The notes: a model not told the origin generated them from the sequence alone. 64,000 bases of DNA from Ghiorsea bivora (GCF_000744415.1 NZ_JQLW01000007.1:186001-250000); one strand, 5' to 3'; counted from the first letter of the stretch, positions 26,551 through 37,651 are shown. Numbers and translations are program-made.

Positions 26551-29500
26551 TTAATACCCCAAATTAGGTGCTAACCAACGCTCGGCTTCATCCATACTCA
26601 TACCTTTACGTTTGGCATATTCTTTGACTTGGTCTTTGTTAATTTTACCCACCATGAAATAATGCGATTCAGAGTTGGCAAAGTATAAACCTGATACGGC
26701 TGCAGTTGGTAGCATGGCAAAGGATTCAGTGATTTCCATGCCTATGTTAGTCTCAACATCCAAAAGCTGCCAAAGCGTGCCTTTTTCGGTGTGGTCTGGA
26801 CATGCAGGATAACCCGCTGCAGGGCGAATGCCTTGGTATTTTTCTTTGATGATTTCGTCATTGCTTAATGACTCATCAGCAGCATAACCCCAGTAGTCTG
26901 TACGCACTTGTTTGTGCAGCATTTCAGCCAATGCTTCTGCCAATCGATCTGCCAAAACTTTAATCATAATCGCTGCATAATCATCATGCTCGGCTTCATA
27001 TGCTTTGGCTTTTTCTTCTGCGCCAAAGATAGACACGGCAAATGCACCGATATGGTCATGGGCTTGCTCTGATTTGGAGATGAAATCGCTCAAACAAAGG
27101 TTGGCGCGTTTATCTTTTTTATCCGTTTGTTGGCGTAAGAAATGGAAACGTGTTTTTTCTTTGGTTTTTGCTTCATCTTCATACACAATCACAGTGTCAT
27201 CATCGGTGGCTTGGGCTGGAAACAGTCCAAAAATCGCTTTGGCTGTAAACCAGTCTTCATCAATGATTTTATCCAGCCAAACATTGGCTTCATCAAACAA
27301 CTTCTGTGCTTCTTTGCCTTTGTGTGGGTCATTTAAGATGCGTGGATACGCACCATTAAGCTCCCATGCACCAAAAAATGGCGACCAATCGATATATTCA
27401 CGGATTTCGGCAATGGATAAATCATCCAACACCGTTACACCAAGTTTATTGGGTGCTGCGGCAATCGTAGCCTCATTCAGTGGTGTTGAATTGGCTCGGG
27501 CATCTGCCAAAGACAACCAATCGGTTTGTTTTTGTCTGCCCAAATAACGCTCACGCACGCCAATATATTCTTCACGGATATTTTTCACAAAGTCAGCGCG
27601 GTTTAACTCAGAAATTAAGTTTTGCGCCACGCCAACCGCACGAGATGCATCTTTCACCCACACAATCGGCTCATCGTATTCTGGGAAGATTTTCACGGCT
27701 GTATGCGCTTTGGATGTGGTCGCACCACCCAACATAATTGGTAATTTAAAGTCCAAACGCTTCATTTCTTTGGCGATATGCACCATTTCATCCAAGGATG
27801 GGGTAATCAGACCCGAAAGACCGATAATATCTACGTTGTGTTTCTTGGCTTCTTCCAAAATCGTCGCCGTTGGCACCATCACACCCAAATCAATGACCTC
27901 GAAATTGTTACACTGCAACACAACACCCACGATATTTTTACCAATATCATGTACATCGCCTTTCACTGTTGCCATCAACACTGTGCCGTTGGATGAGTTC
28001 ACACCTTCAGCCTTACCTGCCTCGATATACGGCATCAAATAGGCTACCGCTTTTTTCATTACCCGCGCAGATTTCACCACTTGCGGCAAGAACATTTTAC
28101 CCTCACCAAACAAGTCTCCCACTACATTCATACCATCCATGAGTGGGCCTTCAATCACTTCAATCGGCGCATCAAATGCTTGTCTAGCCTCTTCGGTGTC
28201 TTCAGTAACAAAAGCATCAATGCCTTTGACTAACGCATGTTCCAAGCGCTTGGCAACAGGCAGCTTGCGCCATTCATCATCGGCTTTTTTCGCGACAACA
28301 CCGTCACCCCGGTATTTTTCAGCAATATCCAGTAATTTATCCGTGGCATCAGGATGTTTATTTAAGACCACATCTTCAACAGCATCCCGCAATTCTGTTG
28401 GAATATCTTCATACACTTCCAACATGCCTGCATTTACAATGCCCATGTCCATGCCTTGTTTGATGGCATAATATAAAAACACTGAGTGAATCGCTTCACG
28501 CACAGGGTTGTTGCCCCTAAATGAGAAGGACACATTGGACACACCACCTGAAACCATGGCATGTGATAGATTCTCCTTAATCCAGCCCGTGGCTTCAATG
28601 AAATCTACAGCATAGTTATTATGCTCTTCAATGCCTGTGGCAATGGCGAAGATATTGGGGTCAAAAATAATATCTTCGGGAGGGAAATTACATTTTTCAG
28701 TGAGCACTTTGTACGAGCGTTCACAAATTTCGGTTTTGCGCTTAAAAGTATCGGCTTGCCCATCTTCATCAAACGCCATCACCACAGCTGCCGCACCATA
28801 TTTACGAATCAGCTTAGCTTGGCGGATAAAGTTTTCTTCGCCCTCTTTAAGTGAAATCGAGTTGACCACACCTTTGCCTTGTACGCACTGCAAACCTTCT
28901 TCGATGATTTCCCATTTCGAGCTATCAATCATCACAGGCACTTTAGAAATATCAGGTTCGGATGCAATCAGGTTGAGGAAAGTCCGCATGGCTGCTTTAC
29001 CATCAAGCATGGCTTCATCCATGTTTACATCAATGATTTGTGCGCCATTTTCCACTTGTTCACGGCAAATATCCAAGGCGGTATCATAGTCGCCTTCCAT
29101 CACAAGTCGTTTAAACTTGGCCGAACCCGTCACGTTGGCACGTTCACCCACGTTTACAAACAATGAGTTCTCATCAATATGTAACGGCTCTAAACCTGAT
29201 AAACGGCATTGCACAGGTACATCGGGAATCACGCGCGGAGCAACACCTTCCACAGCTTTTGCCATCGCGCGGATATGCTCAGGGCTAGTACCACAACAAC
29301 CACCAATAATATTTAAAAAGCCAGAACGCGCCCACTCACCAATTTCGGCAGCCATTTCTTCAGGTGTTTCATCATAACCACCCATAGCATTGGGTAAACC
29401 AGCGTTCGGGTGTGCATTGATATAACATGGAGAAGTATTAGATAACTCCTCAATATATTGACGCAATTCGCCTGCACCAAGCGCACAATTCAAACCAATA

Positions 29501-30228
29501 GAAATCGGTTCTGCATGTGCCATAGAGTTATAAAAAGCTGTCGCTGTTTGCCCAGATAATGTACGCCCTGAAGCATCAGTAATGGTGCCTGAAATCATAA
29601 TTGGCAGTTCAATACCAAGCTCTTCAAAAGCTTCTTTAACGGCATAAATCGCGGCTTTGGCATTAAGCACATCAAAGACTGTTTCAATAAGGATAATATC
29701 CGAGCCACCCTCAACAAGTCCTTTGGTGGCAACTTTATAAGTTTCCACAAGCTCCATAAATGTCACATTTCTAAAACCTGGATCATTCACATCAGGTGAA
29801 ATAGATGCTGTACGTGATGTGGGACCAATCACACCCGCTACAAAGCGCGGTTTTTCAGGCGTACTTGCCGCATCACATGCTTCACGCGCTAATTTTGCAC
29901 CCGCTACATTCATTTCATACACCAGTTCTTCCATGCCGTAATCTGCCATGGAAGGTTTGTTGGAGTTAAAGGTGTTGGTTTCAAGAATATCCGCACCTGC
30001 TTCTAAATAAGCCGTGTGAATGTCTTTAATAATTTGCGGCTGGGTTAATGAAAGTAAGTCGTTATTACCTTTAAGCTCAGATGGCCAGTCGGCAAACCGT
30101 TCGCCTCTATAGTCTGCTTCTTCAAGTTTATAAGCTTGAATCATGGTTCCCATCGCGCCATCAAGGAGAAGGATGCGTTGTTGTAACTGTTTAATAATTT
30201 CTATATGTGAAGGGGTAAGTTGTTTCAT
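26551..30228 (-). CDS. metH: cobalamin-dependent methionine synthase
   Basis: The 1225-residue four-module enzyme moving a methyl group from 5-methyltetrahydrofolate via cobalamin to homocysteine. The homocysteine module (about 1-330) has GLNCALG and GGCCGT zinc cysteines. The pterin module (about 350-620) has [14 protein letters not shown]. The cobalamin cap and Rossmann domains (about 655-880) have [11 protein letters not shown] (about 755) with the cobalt-binding histidine. The C-terminal reactivation module has [12 protein letters not shown]. Full length, no lesions. No cobalamin or SAH riboswitch motif was recognised upstream. The AlbA_2 gene follows closely on the same strand. Confidence 0.98.
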   Translation of the reverse strand: MKQLTPSHIEIIKQLQQRILLLDGAMGTMIQAYKLEEADYRGERFADWPSELKGNNDLLSLTQPQIIKDIHTAYLEAGADILETNTFNSNKPSMADYGMEELVYEMNVAGAKLAREACDAASTPEKPRFVAGVIGPTSRTASISPDVNDPGFRNVTFMELVETYKVATKGLVEGGSDIILIETVFDVLNAKAAIYAVKEAFEELGIELPIMISGTITDASGRTLSGQTATAFYNSMAHAEPISIGLNCALGAGELRQYIEELSNTSPCYINAHPNAGLPNAMGGYDETPEEMAAEIGEWARSGFLNIIGGCCGTSPEHIRAMAKAVEGVAPRVIPDVPVQCRLSGLEPLHIDENSLFVNVGERANVTGSAKFKRLVMEGDYDTALDICREQVENGAQIIDVNMDEAMLDGKAAMRTFLNLIASEPDISKVPVMIDSSKWEIIEEGLQCVQGKGVVNSISLKEGEENFIRQAKLIRKYGAAAVVMAFDEDGQADTFKRKTEICERSYKVLTEKCNFPPEDIIFDPNIFAIATGIEEHNNYAVDFIEATGWIKENLSHAMVSGGVSNVSFSFRGNNPVREAIHSVFLYYAIKQGMDMGIVNAGMLEVYEDIPTELRDAVEDVVLNKHPDATDKLLDIAEKYRGDGVVAKKADDEWRKLPVAKRLEHALVKGIDAFVTEDTEEARQAFDAPIEVIEGPLMDGMNVVGDLFGEGKMFLPQVVKSARVMKKAVAYLMPYIEAGKAEGVNSSNGTVLMATVKGDVHDIGKNIVGVVLQCNNFEVIDLGVMVPTATILEEAKKHNVDIIGLSGLITPSLDEMVHIAKEMKRLDFKLPIMLGGATTSKAHTAVKIFPEYDEPIVWVKDASRAVGVAQNLISELNRADFVKNIREEYIGVRERYLGRQKQTDWLSLADARANSTPLNEATIAAAPNKLGVTVLDDLSIAEIREYIDWSPFFGAWELNGAYPRILNDPHKGKEAQKLFDEANVWLDKIIDEDWFTAKAIFGLFPAQATDDDTVIVYEDEAKTKEKTRFHFLRQQTDKKDKRANLCLSDFISKSEQAHDHIGAFAVSIFGAEEKAKAYEAEHDDYAAIMIKVLADRLAEALAEMLHKQVRTDYWGYAADESLSNDEIIKEKYQGIRPAAGYPACPDHTEKGTLWQLLDVETNIGMEITESFAMLPTAAVSGLYFANSESHYFMVGKINKDQVKEYAKRKGMSMDEAERWLAPNLGY

Positions 30229-30498
30229 AAGGGCAAGGTTATCAGTTCTTTAGGCTATTACAAAACTAGATTACACATTAAGCTTTTCTCAAAAGAAAAT
30301 CATATTTTCTTACACATACAACATTTTTACTTTTATTTATATACTAACATTAAAAATCTACAGCCTTGTTAAGCATAAAACAAGCTTGAGAGTACAGAAA
30401 GGGAGAAGAAAATAAGTTATATCGATGCCGTGCCGCACATAAGGCTTAGGTAGCGTGGGCTGAGGCTTTGGTTAATCACTAAGTACACAATAGATAAG
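30229..30498. other. non-coding stretch upstream of metH
   Basis: No convincing protein frame. The part near metH (30240-30370) is very AT-rich and probably holds its promoter. The part at about 30400-30480 is distinctly more GC-rich (GATGCCGTGCCGCACATAAG and onward) and is followed on the plus strand by a strong bidirectional terminator. That layout would suit a small RNA read rightward, or the tail of an unrecognised RNA element. I could not match it to 6S, SRP, RNase P, tmRNA or a known riboswitch. Confidence 0.4.
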
Positions 30499-30536
30499 AC
30501 ATAAAAAAAGACGCCCTAGGGCGTCTTTTTTTATGT
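30499..30536. terminator. 38-bp perfect palindrome, bidirectional intrinsic terminator
   Basis: GACGCCC-TA-GGGCGTC forms a GC-rich stem (30510-30525) flanked by seven A on the left and seven T on the right. The symmetry continues to 30499 and 30536 without a mismatch. It therefore ends transcripts in both directions. On the minus strand it closes the FAD/Fe-S oxidoreductase gene, whose stop is 13 bases away; on the plus strand it would end any transcript from the non-coding stretch before it. Confidence 0.9.
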
Positions 30537-30548
30537 TCTAACCTATAA

Positions 30549-33500
30549 CTACATCAGTACGCGTTCAATACCGCCATCTTTAATACGCTGTACAAATATT
30601 TTCTGCCAATCATCACCATGCAACTGTTTCATCAGTTCCACCACGATATAATCAGCATCCACACCAGAGCTTTCTTCCAAACGTGATAAACCTTGTAAAC
30701 AAGCGGGGCAAGAAGTTAGGATTTTTTGTTGTTCATCACCCAATAAAGCTAGCTTCTCACTGGCTTCTGCCATTTTTTCTTCTTTACGGGCGCGAATCTT
30801 TCCTGAAATCGCAGGATATGCAGCAGCCAATGTACCTGCTTCAGCACAACATTCTTCACTTTCCACAGATTTTTTGTTCAGCAAAGATGAAATCACCATT
30901 TCAGAGCCATGGCGTTTGAGTGGGTTATGGCAAGGTTCATGGTACATATACTGTACACCTTGCACATTATCCACGCTCACCCCTTGCGTCATTAAATATT
31001 CATGAATATCAATCAAAGGTGCATCGGGAAAAATTTCTTCCAAATAATACTTGGTTAACTGATCATAACATGTGCCACATGAAATCACCACGGCTTCAAA
31101 ATCAAGGTAAGACAATGCATTTTTTAAGCGATGGAATAATACGCGATTATCATAAGTAATCTTATCCCCTTGTTCATGATCACCACTTGCTGTGCTTGGG
31201 TAACCGCAACACAAATACGATGGTGGAAGCACCACATTCACACCCAAATCAAAGAGTGCGGCTTGGGTTGCCATGCCCACTTGTGAAAACAAACGTTCCG
31301 AACCACAGCCTGGGAAATAAAACACAGCTCTACCATTAGCTTTATTGGCATCACGTAAAATAGGTATCATATTTTTATCACGCGATTCAATGCCCAAAAT
31401 TTGCCTTGATGTTTTCAGTGGCAAGGTAGGCAATGGGCGCTCCACGAAGTTAATCACTTGAGCTTGGATACCATCCAAGTTACGTGTTGCCGCAGGTTTA
31501 TCTTTAATAACGCCCATCAGTTTCGCTGCTTTGTGCAACCATTGATGACCTTTATAACTCCAACGAATACCTACTTCGCGTACAATCTTGACCAAATCGG
31601 GATTTTGAATGACCAAAAACATCAAAGATAACTTAGAAACAATGTTAAACCGCGCCTGTCCTTTGTCTTTAAGCAAGGCGCGCATTTTTTCAGTGACCAC
31701 ACCAAAATCAATATCCACAGGGCATGGTGCTTCACATTTATGACAAATTGTGCAATGGCTAGCCACATCTTGTAAACCTTCAAACTGCTCAAAAGATATA
31801 CCCGCTCCTGTTTGCGACTCATACAAAAAGGCTTCAATAATCGCACCTGATGCTTGAATCTTATTGCGCGGTGAATACAACATATTGGCGCGTGGAAAGT
31901 GCGTATTACACACTGGTTTACATTTACCACAACGTAAACATGGAGAAATTTCTTCCGAAAGCTCTGTTAAATCTGCAGCTTCCATGATAACAGACTCATG
32001 TTCTAAAAGATTAAAGCTTGGTGTGTAAGTTAAGCTTAAATCCAAACCAGGTTGTAGTTTTCCACGGTTAAACAGGTCTTCAGGGTCTGCGCCCTTCAAA
32101 TAAGCCGCAGTTTCTGACAAAACTTCATCATTTAAATACGCCAACTTGGTAATACCAATACCATGTTCCCCTGAAATCACACCGCCAAGCTCTTCTGCTT
32201 TACGCATGACCTTTTCAACCACATGATGCGCTCTACGCATCATCATATAGTCATTCGAGTTCACTGGAATATTGGTATGAACATTACCATCACCCGCATG
32301 CATATGGGTAGCAACCACGACACGACCAGATAATACTTGCTGGTGAATCGTTTTGATTTTATTTTCTAATGTTTCATTACCACGTAAGTGCTCAAGCAAC
32401 GGTTTTTCAACTTCTTCACGGTATGAAATGCACAAGTCACCACGCTGAATCACACCAAAAACCGTATCGTCTTCCAACAAATCTATATCTGTAAAATATT
32501 GTGCGTAATTGGTTGCAGGCTCTTTTAAACCTTTACATAAATCACACCATTTTTGCCGTGCTTGTTTAATAATCGCCACACAACTATCTAGCTTCTCAGC
32601 CAAATACATATCATCTTCAAGGTTTAATTCTTGGCGAACCAACTGGTCTTCAGAATCTAACGAATCTTTGGTAGTTTCAAAGTATTCCGACAAAGCATCA
32701 ATGATATCAACTTTATTACCAATCGAGTTTTCAATATTAAGAAACTCTACATAATCATTGTATTCGGATAAACGTGGCAATGGAATCACCACATCTTCAT
32801 TCATTTTAAAGGCTCGCGTGTGTTTGGCAATCGCAGCCATACGCCCTCTATCACCCCAGAAACGTCCTCTATCTTCTTTAGAAATCGCCACAAAACCTTC
32901 GCCATTACCCTCAGATGCCAAACGACAAATATCCGAACATGTCTGTGCCACAGCTTTTTCATCATCACCTGACACATCAATCAATAACACCACTTTAGGG
33001 CGTTCGCGACGTGTGGATTTGCTCACATAATTGATGGCTTTAACGTATTTCTCATCAAAATGCTCAAAACCTTCAAGAAATACCGTTTCTTGCGCGTCCA
33101 CATGGTTTTTAATATTTACCAAAGCTTGGGTTGCATCATCTAGTTTTTGTCCAAAAAACTCACAACATACCGTTCGGGTTACATCATAAGCACGGTGCAA
33201 AATAAAGGTGGCTTCAACAATAAAACCATCTGTACCCTCTTTTTGCACACCGGGCAAACCGCCCATGGCTTTGCGTGTCACGTCTTTACCCAAACCCTCT
33301 TTGCGGAAAATATGCCCTGGCAAATCTAGGTTTTCTTCAGATATCACTGTTCCATCAATAGAGGAAGTTTTCGTGATTTTAAAATGTATCAAGGCTTCAT
33401 CATGCAGTTTGCCCATATTATGGTTGATACGTTCCACCAATAACCAATGTCCATCTGGTGTAACCATTTTCCAACTTAATAGGTTATCAACACATGTACC

Positions 33501-34400
33501 CCAAATTACAGCATGTTTACCGCCTGCATTGGATGCAACATTACCACCAATCGTACATGCCCAAAGGCTGGTTGGGTCAGTAGCAAACACATGGGGTTTG
33601 GATGCATCCATCACTTTACCTGTTACAGCACCAGCTTGTGCTGAAATGGTAGCAACTTCACCTTTATCGCCAATGTTTCTGGTTTCCACTTTCCCTATCT
33701 TATCAAATTTTTCTACATTGATAATCACAGAGTCATTGGATAATGGTACGGAACCACCACATAAACCTGTACCACCACCACGCGGAATCACAACCAACCC
33801 CTGTTGCTGAATCGTACGAATCAAACCAGGTATTTCTTCAGCTGTATCGGGTGTCAGCACACAAAACGGCAAGTGTGAACGCCAATCTGTCGCATCGGTT
33901 GCGTGATGGCTTAATGTAAAAGCATCGAAATGAATATTATTCTTATGGGTAAACTTGGCAAAAGCGCGTTTGACTTTGCGTCTGCGTTTGGGTTCATTAT
34001 CAAACCATGCATAAAAGTCTTCGAGCATACGCTCTGTGGAGCAAGCTACCCGTGTAGCTCTTGGATTATCTTGTGCGCTGGCTTTAATGCGATCAATACG
34101 CTTCTGCTGCTGAAACCTTAATTTCTTTAAGCGTTTAGGATGCTTAAGCAAGTCGTTTTTTAGGAAAATATTGCGCTCAATGACCCATACATCGCCCAAA
34201 ACATCAAACAAAAGACGCGCTGAACGACCTGTTTTACGCTGTGAACGGAGTACACTTAGGTCGTCCCATACCTCTTCACCTAAGAAGCGTTTAACAATCT
34301 CACGGTCTGAATATGACGTGTAATTATATGGTATTTCACGAATATGTTCACTCACTAAGCCACTCCATAGCGCATCAGTTCTACAAAAAAAATCAAACAT
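30549..34400 (-). CDS. DUF3683 FAD-linked / Fe-S oxidoreductase (D-2-hydroxyacid dehydrogenase type)
   Basis: A 1283-residue multidomain flavoprotein. Residues 1-160 match the DUF3683 N-terminus. The FAD PCMH domain carries PRGGGTGLCGG (about 205-215), and the FAD-oxidase C-terminal domain has HMHAGDGNVHTNIP and GGVISGEHGIG. Two 4Fe-4S motifs follow, CLRCGKCKPVC (about 817) and CTICHKCEAPC (about 883). Then come CCG-type cysteine-rich domains (FPGCGSERLF, CCGYPSTASGD, HEPCHNP). This resembles GlcD plus GlcF fused, as in dehydrogenases passing electrons from D-lactate or glycolate to the quinone pool. The substrate is not evident. Divergent from maeB. Confidence 0.88.
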   Translation of the reverse strand: MFDFFCRTDALWSGLVSEHIREIPYNYTSYSDREIVKRFLGEEVWDDLSVLRSQRKTGRSARLLFDVLGDVWVIERNIFLKNDLLKHPKRLKKLRFQQQKRIDRIKASAQDNPRATRVACSTERMLEDFYAWFDNEPKRRRKVKRAFAKFTHKNNIHFDAFTLSHHATDATDWRSHLPFCVLTPDTAEEIPGLIRTIQQQGLVVIPRGGGTGLCGGSVPLSNDSVIINVEKFDKIGKVETRNIGDKGEVATISAQAGAVTGKVMDASKPHVFATDPTSLWACTIGGNVASNAGGKHAVIWGTCVDNLLSWKMVTPDGHWLLVERINHNMGKLHDEALIHFKITKTSSIDGTVISEENLDLPGHIFRKEGLGKDVTRKAMGGLPGVQKEGTDGFIVEATFILHRAYDVTRTVCCEFFGQKLDDATQALVNIKNHVDAQETVFLEGFEHFDEKYVKAINYVSKSTRRERPKVVLLIDVSGDDEKAVAQTCSDICRLASEGNGEGFVAISKEDRGRFWGDRGRMAAIAKHTRAFKMNEDVVIPLPRLSEYNDYVEFLNIENSIGNKVDIIDALSEYFETTKDSLDSEDQLVRQELNLEDDMYLAEKLDSCVAIIKQARQKWCDLCKGLKEPATNYAQYFTDIDLLEDDTVFGVIQRGDLCISYREEVEKPLLEHLRGNETLENKIKTIHQQVLSGRVVVATHMHAGDGNVHTNIPVNSNDYMMMRRAHHVVEKVMRKAEELGGVISGEHGIGITKLAYLNDEVLSETAAYLKGADPEDLFNRGKLQPGLDLSLTYTPSFNLLEHESVIMEAADLTELSEEISPCLRCGKCKPVCNTHFPRANMLYSPRNKIQASGAIIEAFLYESQTGAGISFEQFEGLQDVASHCTICHKCEAPCPVDIDFGVVTEKMRALLKDKGQARFNIVSKLSLMFLVIQNPDLVKIVREVGIRWSYKGHQWLHKAAKLMGVIKDKPAATRNLDGIQAQVINFVERPLPTLPLKTSRQILGIESRDKNMIPILRDANKANGRAVFYFPGCGSERLFSQVGMATQAALFDLGVNVVLPPSYLCCGYPSTASGDHEQGDKITYDNRVLFHRLKNALSYLDFEAVVISCGTCYDQLTKYYLEEIFPDAPLIDIHEYLMTQGVSVDNVQGVQYMYHEPCHNPLKRHGSEMVISSLLNKKSVESEECCAEAGTLAAAYPAISGKIRARKEEKMAEASEKLALLGDEQQKILTSCPACLQGLSRLEESSGVDADYIVVELMKQLHGDDWQKIFVQRIKDGGIERVLM

Positions 34401-34424
34401 ACTTTCTCTAAAAGCGCCGATAGC

Positions 34425-34437
34425 GTAACAGCGTTAC
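34425..34437. promoter_or_regulatory. 13-bp palindrome GTAAC-AGC-GTTAC
   Basis: A perfect 5-bp inverted repeat with a 3-base centre lies in the divergent region between the FAD/Fe-S oxidoreductase gene (start 34400) and maeB (start 34524). It is close enough to both promoters to be a shared operator. A related half-site TTGTAAC occurs 20 bases further on. The regulator is unknown, and a palindrome of this size may arise by chance. Confidence 0.25.
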
Positions 34438-34523
34438 ATGAAAATAAACTAAATGAATTTGTAACTGTTATCATAGCCACTAAATTGCTAGGGTTCGGCA
34501 GTACTTTACCAAGGAGACAGCAC

Positions 34524-36803
34524 ATGCCCAAGCAAGAAACCTTTTCAGCCTTTGACCAAGATGCACTGGACTACCATAGCCAACCTACTCCAGGCAAAAT
34601 AAGTGTGCGTCCTAGCAAACCTTGTGTCACCCAGCGCGATTTAGCACTTGCTTATTCACCTGGTGTTGCCATTCCTTGCTTGGAAATTGAAAAAGACCCC
34701 AACAAGGCTTATGATTACACATCTCGTGCCAATTTGGTAGGTGTGATAAGTAATGGTACTGCTGTATTGGGGCTAGGCAATATCGGTGCACTTGCCAGTA
34801 AACCAGTGATGGAAGGTAAAGGCATTTTATTTAAACGTTTTGCTGATATTGATGTATTTGATATCGAAATCGATGAACTCGACCCCATGGCATTTGTGGA
34901 AACAGTTGCTCGCCTAGAGCCAACCTTTGGCGGTATTAACTTAGAAGACATCAAAGCACCTGAATGTTTTATTATTGAAGAAGAATTAAAGAAACGTGTT
35001 AATATTCCTGTATTGCATGATGACCAACATGGTACGGCTGTTATTACAACCGCAGCTTTAATCAATGCACTTATCCTGCAAAACAAAAATATTGAAGATG
35101 TTAAAATTGTATGCCTTGGTGCTGGCGCTGCGGGTTTTGCTTGCATGCGTTTGATTGAAGAGCTTGGTGCGCAACGTAAAAACATGTACTTCTTAGACAG
35201 AAAAGGTGTGATTCATAACAACCGTGGCGATGAACTTCCTTTTCACAAAGCACACTTTGCCAATGGCGATAAAGATACCAGCCTTGAAGAAATCATGGTA
35301 GATGCCGATGTTTTCCTTGGGCTTTCGCAAGGTAATATGGTTACCCCTGAAATGCTTAAAAGCATGGCAAACAAACCCATTGTTTTTGCCATGGCAAACC
35401 CAACCCCAGAAATCAATTATGACGTAGCCATGAGTACACGCCCTGATTTAATTATGGCAACAGGTCGCTCTGACCATCCCAACCAAGTGAATAATGTACT
35501 TGGTTTCCCATTTTTATTCCGTGGTGCTTTGGATGTGCGTGCTACCACTTTTAACGAAGAAATGAAAATTGCTGCAGTGCATGCACTTGCTGAATTAGCC
35601 CGTGAAGAAGTGCCCGCATCTGTGCTTAAAGTGTATGGTGAAAAAGAATTGCGTTTTGGCCCACAGTATATTTTACCTAAACCCTTTGATCCGCGGTTGA
35701 TTGAGGTTGTGCCCACCGCTGTCGCTAAAGCAGCAGTTGAAACAGGTGTTGCTCGTCAACCGATTACTGATTTTGACAATTATGCACAAGAACTTGCAGG
35801 GCGCATTGACCAGTCCCGCACCTTTATGCGCCTTGTTATGGACAAAGCTAGGCACCAACCTTTACGTTTGGCTTTCCCTGAAGGTGATGACCCTACCATT
35901 ATTCGTGCAGCCACAGTGATGCGTGATGAAAACATCGCAAAACCCATGTTAATTGGTTGCCCAGAAAGCATCCAAAACCAAGCTGAAATGATGCGCCTAG
36001 ACTTAAAAGGTGTAGAAATCATTGACCCTAACGAAGAAAACTCCCGTTTTGATAGCCTAGCTGATGCCCTTTACTTTGACCGTAAACGCCATGGTGTATT
36101 ACGAAATGTTGCCGTGGAAACACTTAAACATGATAAAAATACTTTGGGTTCTTTATTGGTAAGGCAGGGATTTGCAGATGGCATGCTCACAGGTCGCACA
36201 CAACACTACCCAACAGCACTTAGCCCTATACTTAAAGTATTGGGGCATGATGAAAAAACAAGTAAACACCATCATGTATATGGCATGTATTTGTTAATCT
36301 TAGAAGAACGTGCCTTATTATTTGCCGATTGTACTGTTAATGTTGAGATGAATGCCGAACAACTTGCAGAAGTTGCTGTACTAACGGCTAAAACAGCAGA
36401 ATCACTCGGTATTGAACCTAAAGTTGGCATGTTATCTTTTTCAAACTTTGGTAGTTCCACCCATGCTGAGTCTCAAAAAGTTGCCGATGCAGTACGCATC
36501 CTTCACCGAACACACCCTAAACTGGTTGTTGATGGTGAAATGCAAGCTGACACGGCAGTAAATAGTGATATTTTATCCAACTATCCTTTTTCTAAATTGA
36601 CTGAATCAGCAAACGTATTGATATTCCCCACTATGCAAGCAGGGAACATAGCCTATAAACTACTTAAAGAACTTGCTGGAGCTACAGCTATCGGCCCAAT
36701 TCTTATGGGGCTTCCGCAACAGGTTCATGTTTTGCAAACAGGTGCTAGTGTTGATGATATTGTAAACTTAGCTGCTATTGCTTCAGCAAGGGCTATTGAT
36801 TAA
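34524..36803 (+). CDS. maeB: NADP-dependent malic enzyme with phosphotransacetylase-like domain
   Basis: A 759-residue MaeB-type enzyme that decarboxylates malate to pyruvate. The malic N-domain shows LAYSPGVAIPC near residue 40 and RANLVGVISNGTAVLGLGNIG. The NAD(P)-binding part has CLGAGAAGFACMRL. The C-terminal third (about 430-759) is the phosphotransacetylase-like regulatory domain (LAFPEGDDPTIIRAA, FSNFGSSTHAES), usually a site for acetyl-CoA control. The frame opens at 34485, but the ATG at 34524 has AAGGAG upstream and the family N-terminus. The Crp/Fnr regulator gene follows after 46 bases. Confidence 0.96.
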   Translation: MPKQETFSAFDQDALDYHSQPTPGKISVRPSKPCVTQRDLALAYSPGVAIPCLEIEKDPNKAYDYTSRANLVGVISNGTAVLGLGNIGALASKPVMEGKGILFKRFADIDVFDIEIDELDPMAFVETVARLEPTFGGINLEDIKAPECFIIEEELKKRVNIPVLHDDQHGTAVITTAALINALILQNKNIEDVKIVCLGAGAAGFACMRLIEELGAQRKNMYFLDRKGVIHNNRGDELPFHKAHFANGDKDTSLEEIMVDADVFLGLSQGNMVTPEMLKSMANKPIVFAMANPTPEINYDVAMSTRPDLIMATGRSDHPNQVNNVLGFPFLFRGALDVRATTFNEEMKIAAVHALAELAREEVPASVLKVYGEKELRFGPQYILPKPFDPRLIEVVPTAVAKAAVETGVARQPITDFDNYAQELAGRIDQSRTFMRLVMDKARHQPLRLAFPEGDDPTIIRAATVMRDENIAKPMLIGCPESIQNQAEMMRLDLKGVEIIDPNEENSRFDSLADALYFDRKRHGVLRNVAVETLKHDKNTLGSLLVRQGFADGMLTGRTQHYPTALSPILKVLGHDEKTSKHHHVYGMYLLILEERALLFADCTVNVEMNAEQLAEVAVLTAKTAESLGIEPKVGMLSFSNFGSSTHAESQKVADAVRILHRTHPKLVVDGEMQADTAVNSDILSNYPFSKLTESANVLIFPTMQAGNIAYKLLKELAGATAIGPILMGLPQQVHVLQTGASVDDIVNLAAIASARAID

Positions 36804-36849
36804 GACATGCAAAACAAACGTGTATTAGAGAAAAGGAAGAATTAAACGT

Positions 36850-37536
36850 ATGAATAATCTATTGCGAAATATCCCATTGTTTTCAGAGCTTAATGACAAT
36901 GAGATTGAGTCTATTCAAAAGTTAATTACCTTTCATGATGTACCCAAAAAAACCATTGTATTACAAGAAGGTGAAGACGGCTGCTCCTTATTTATCATCA
37001 TTTCGGGCTCAGTCAAAATATCATACTATGCACCCGATGGGCGTGAAGTGGTGTTATCGCTACTTGAAGAAGGCGCTTATTTTGGAGAAATGTCTCTACT
37101 CGACAAACAACCTCGCTCAGCCACTGTGGTCACACTCAACGACTCACGCTTGGCACAGATTCGACGGGCTGACTTTGAACGTTTATTGCTCCAACAGCCC
37201 AAGGTTGCCTTAAAACTACTATCTGAAACTGTATCTCGGTTACGCCGCACCAGCAAAGTGCTTGAGCGTATTAGTACTTTGGATGTCCCCCACCGCCTTT
37301 ATCATTACCTTAAAGATTTTGGGGATCGTTTTGGCAAAAACAAGACCAATGGTATTGTCACAGTTCAACTACCTACCCACCAGATGATTGCTGATCAGCT
37401 TTCAACCAGCCGAGAAACGATTTCTCGTGCCGCCAGCGCCTTAAAAAAAGAAGGTATTATTATCAAATCAGATAAACCTGGTGAATCCCAACTTGATATG
37501 GAATCATTAGAAACACTTCTTCAAGCCATGGGTTAA
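36850..37536 (+). CDS. Crp/Fnr-family transcription regulator
   Basis: 228 residues: a cyclic-nucleotide-binding-type beta-barrel (about 10-115, with EGEDGCSLFIIISGSVKI and GAYFGEMSLLDKQPRSATV), a long dimer helix, and a C-terminal winged helix (about 165-220) whose recognition helix reads TSRETISRAASALKKEG. The four N-terminal cysteines of an Fnr iron-sulfur sensor are absent. The RSATV phosphate-binding-like segment would permit cAMP or another nucleotide, but the ligand cannot be stated. AAGGA precedes the start. It may share the maeB transcript. Confidence 0.92.
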   Translation: MNNLLRNIPLFSELNDNEIESIQKLITFHDVPKKTIVLQEGEDGCSLFIIISGSVKISYYAPDGREVVLSLLEEGAYFGEMSLLDKQPRSATVVTLNDSRLAQIRRADFERLLLQQPKVALKLLSETVSRLRRTSKVLERISTLDVPHRLYHYLKDFGDRFGKNKTNGIVTVQLPTHQMIADQLSTSRETISRAASALKKEGIIIKSDKPGESQLDMESLETLLQAMG

Positions 37537-37540
37537 CAAG

Positions 37541-37570
37541 TTGGCTATAAGCAAAACATCAACCTATAAT
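37541..37570 (+). promoter_or_regulatory. candidate sigma-70 promoter of gyrA
   Basis: TTGGCT (37541-37546) and a perfect TATAAT (37565-37570) are separated by 18 bases. They lie right after the Crp/Fnr regulator stop and about 80 bases before the gyrA ATG. The element would make gyrA-serS-bamD independent of the upstream genes. Confidence 0.6.
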
Positions 37571-37651
37571 AGACATTAGTTCAATGGCTATTTATGCTTC
37601 TGCTCGAAGTGAAAATAGCATCAATGATAGCACCATTACGGAGTTTGAAAC

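Noticed and set aside
30229-30400. Cobalamin or SAM/SAH riboswitch upstream of metH
   Set aside because: I looked for the B12-box and the SAH-riboswitch core words on the minus strand and found none; the stretch is simply AT-rich.
32509-33810. Long plus-strand open frames, up to 200 residues
   Set aside because: They are antisense to the DUF3683 oxidoreductase, whose motifs continue through the region; translations look non-protein-like (Ser/Pro/Cys rich).
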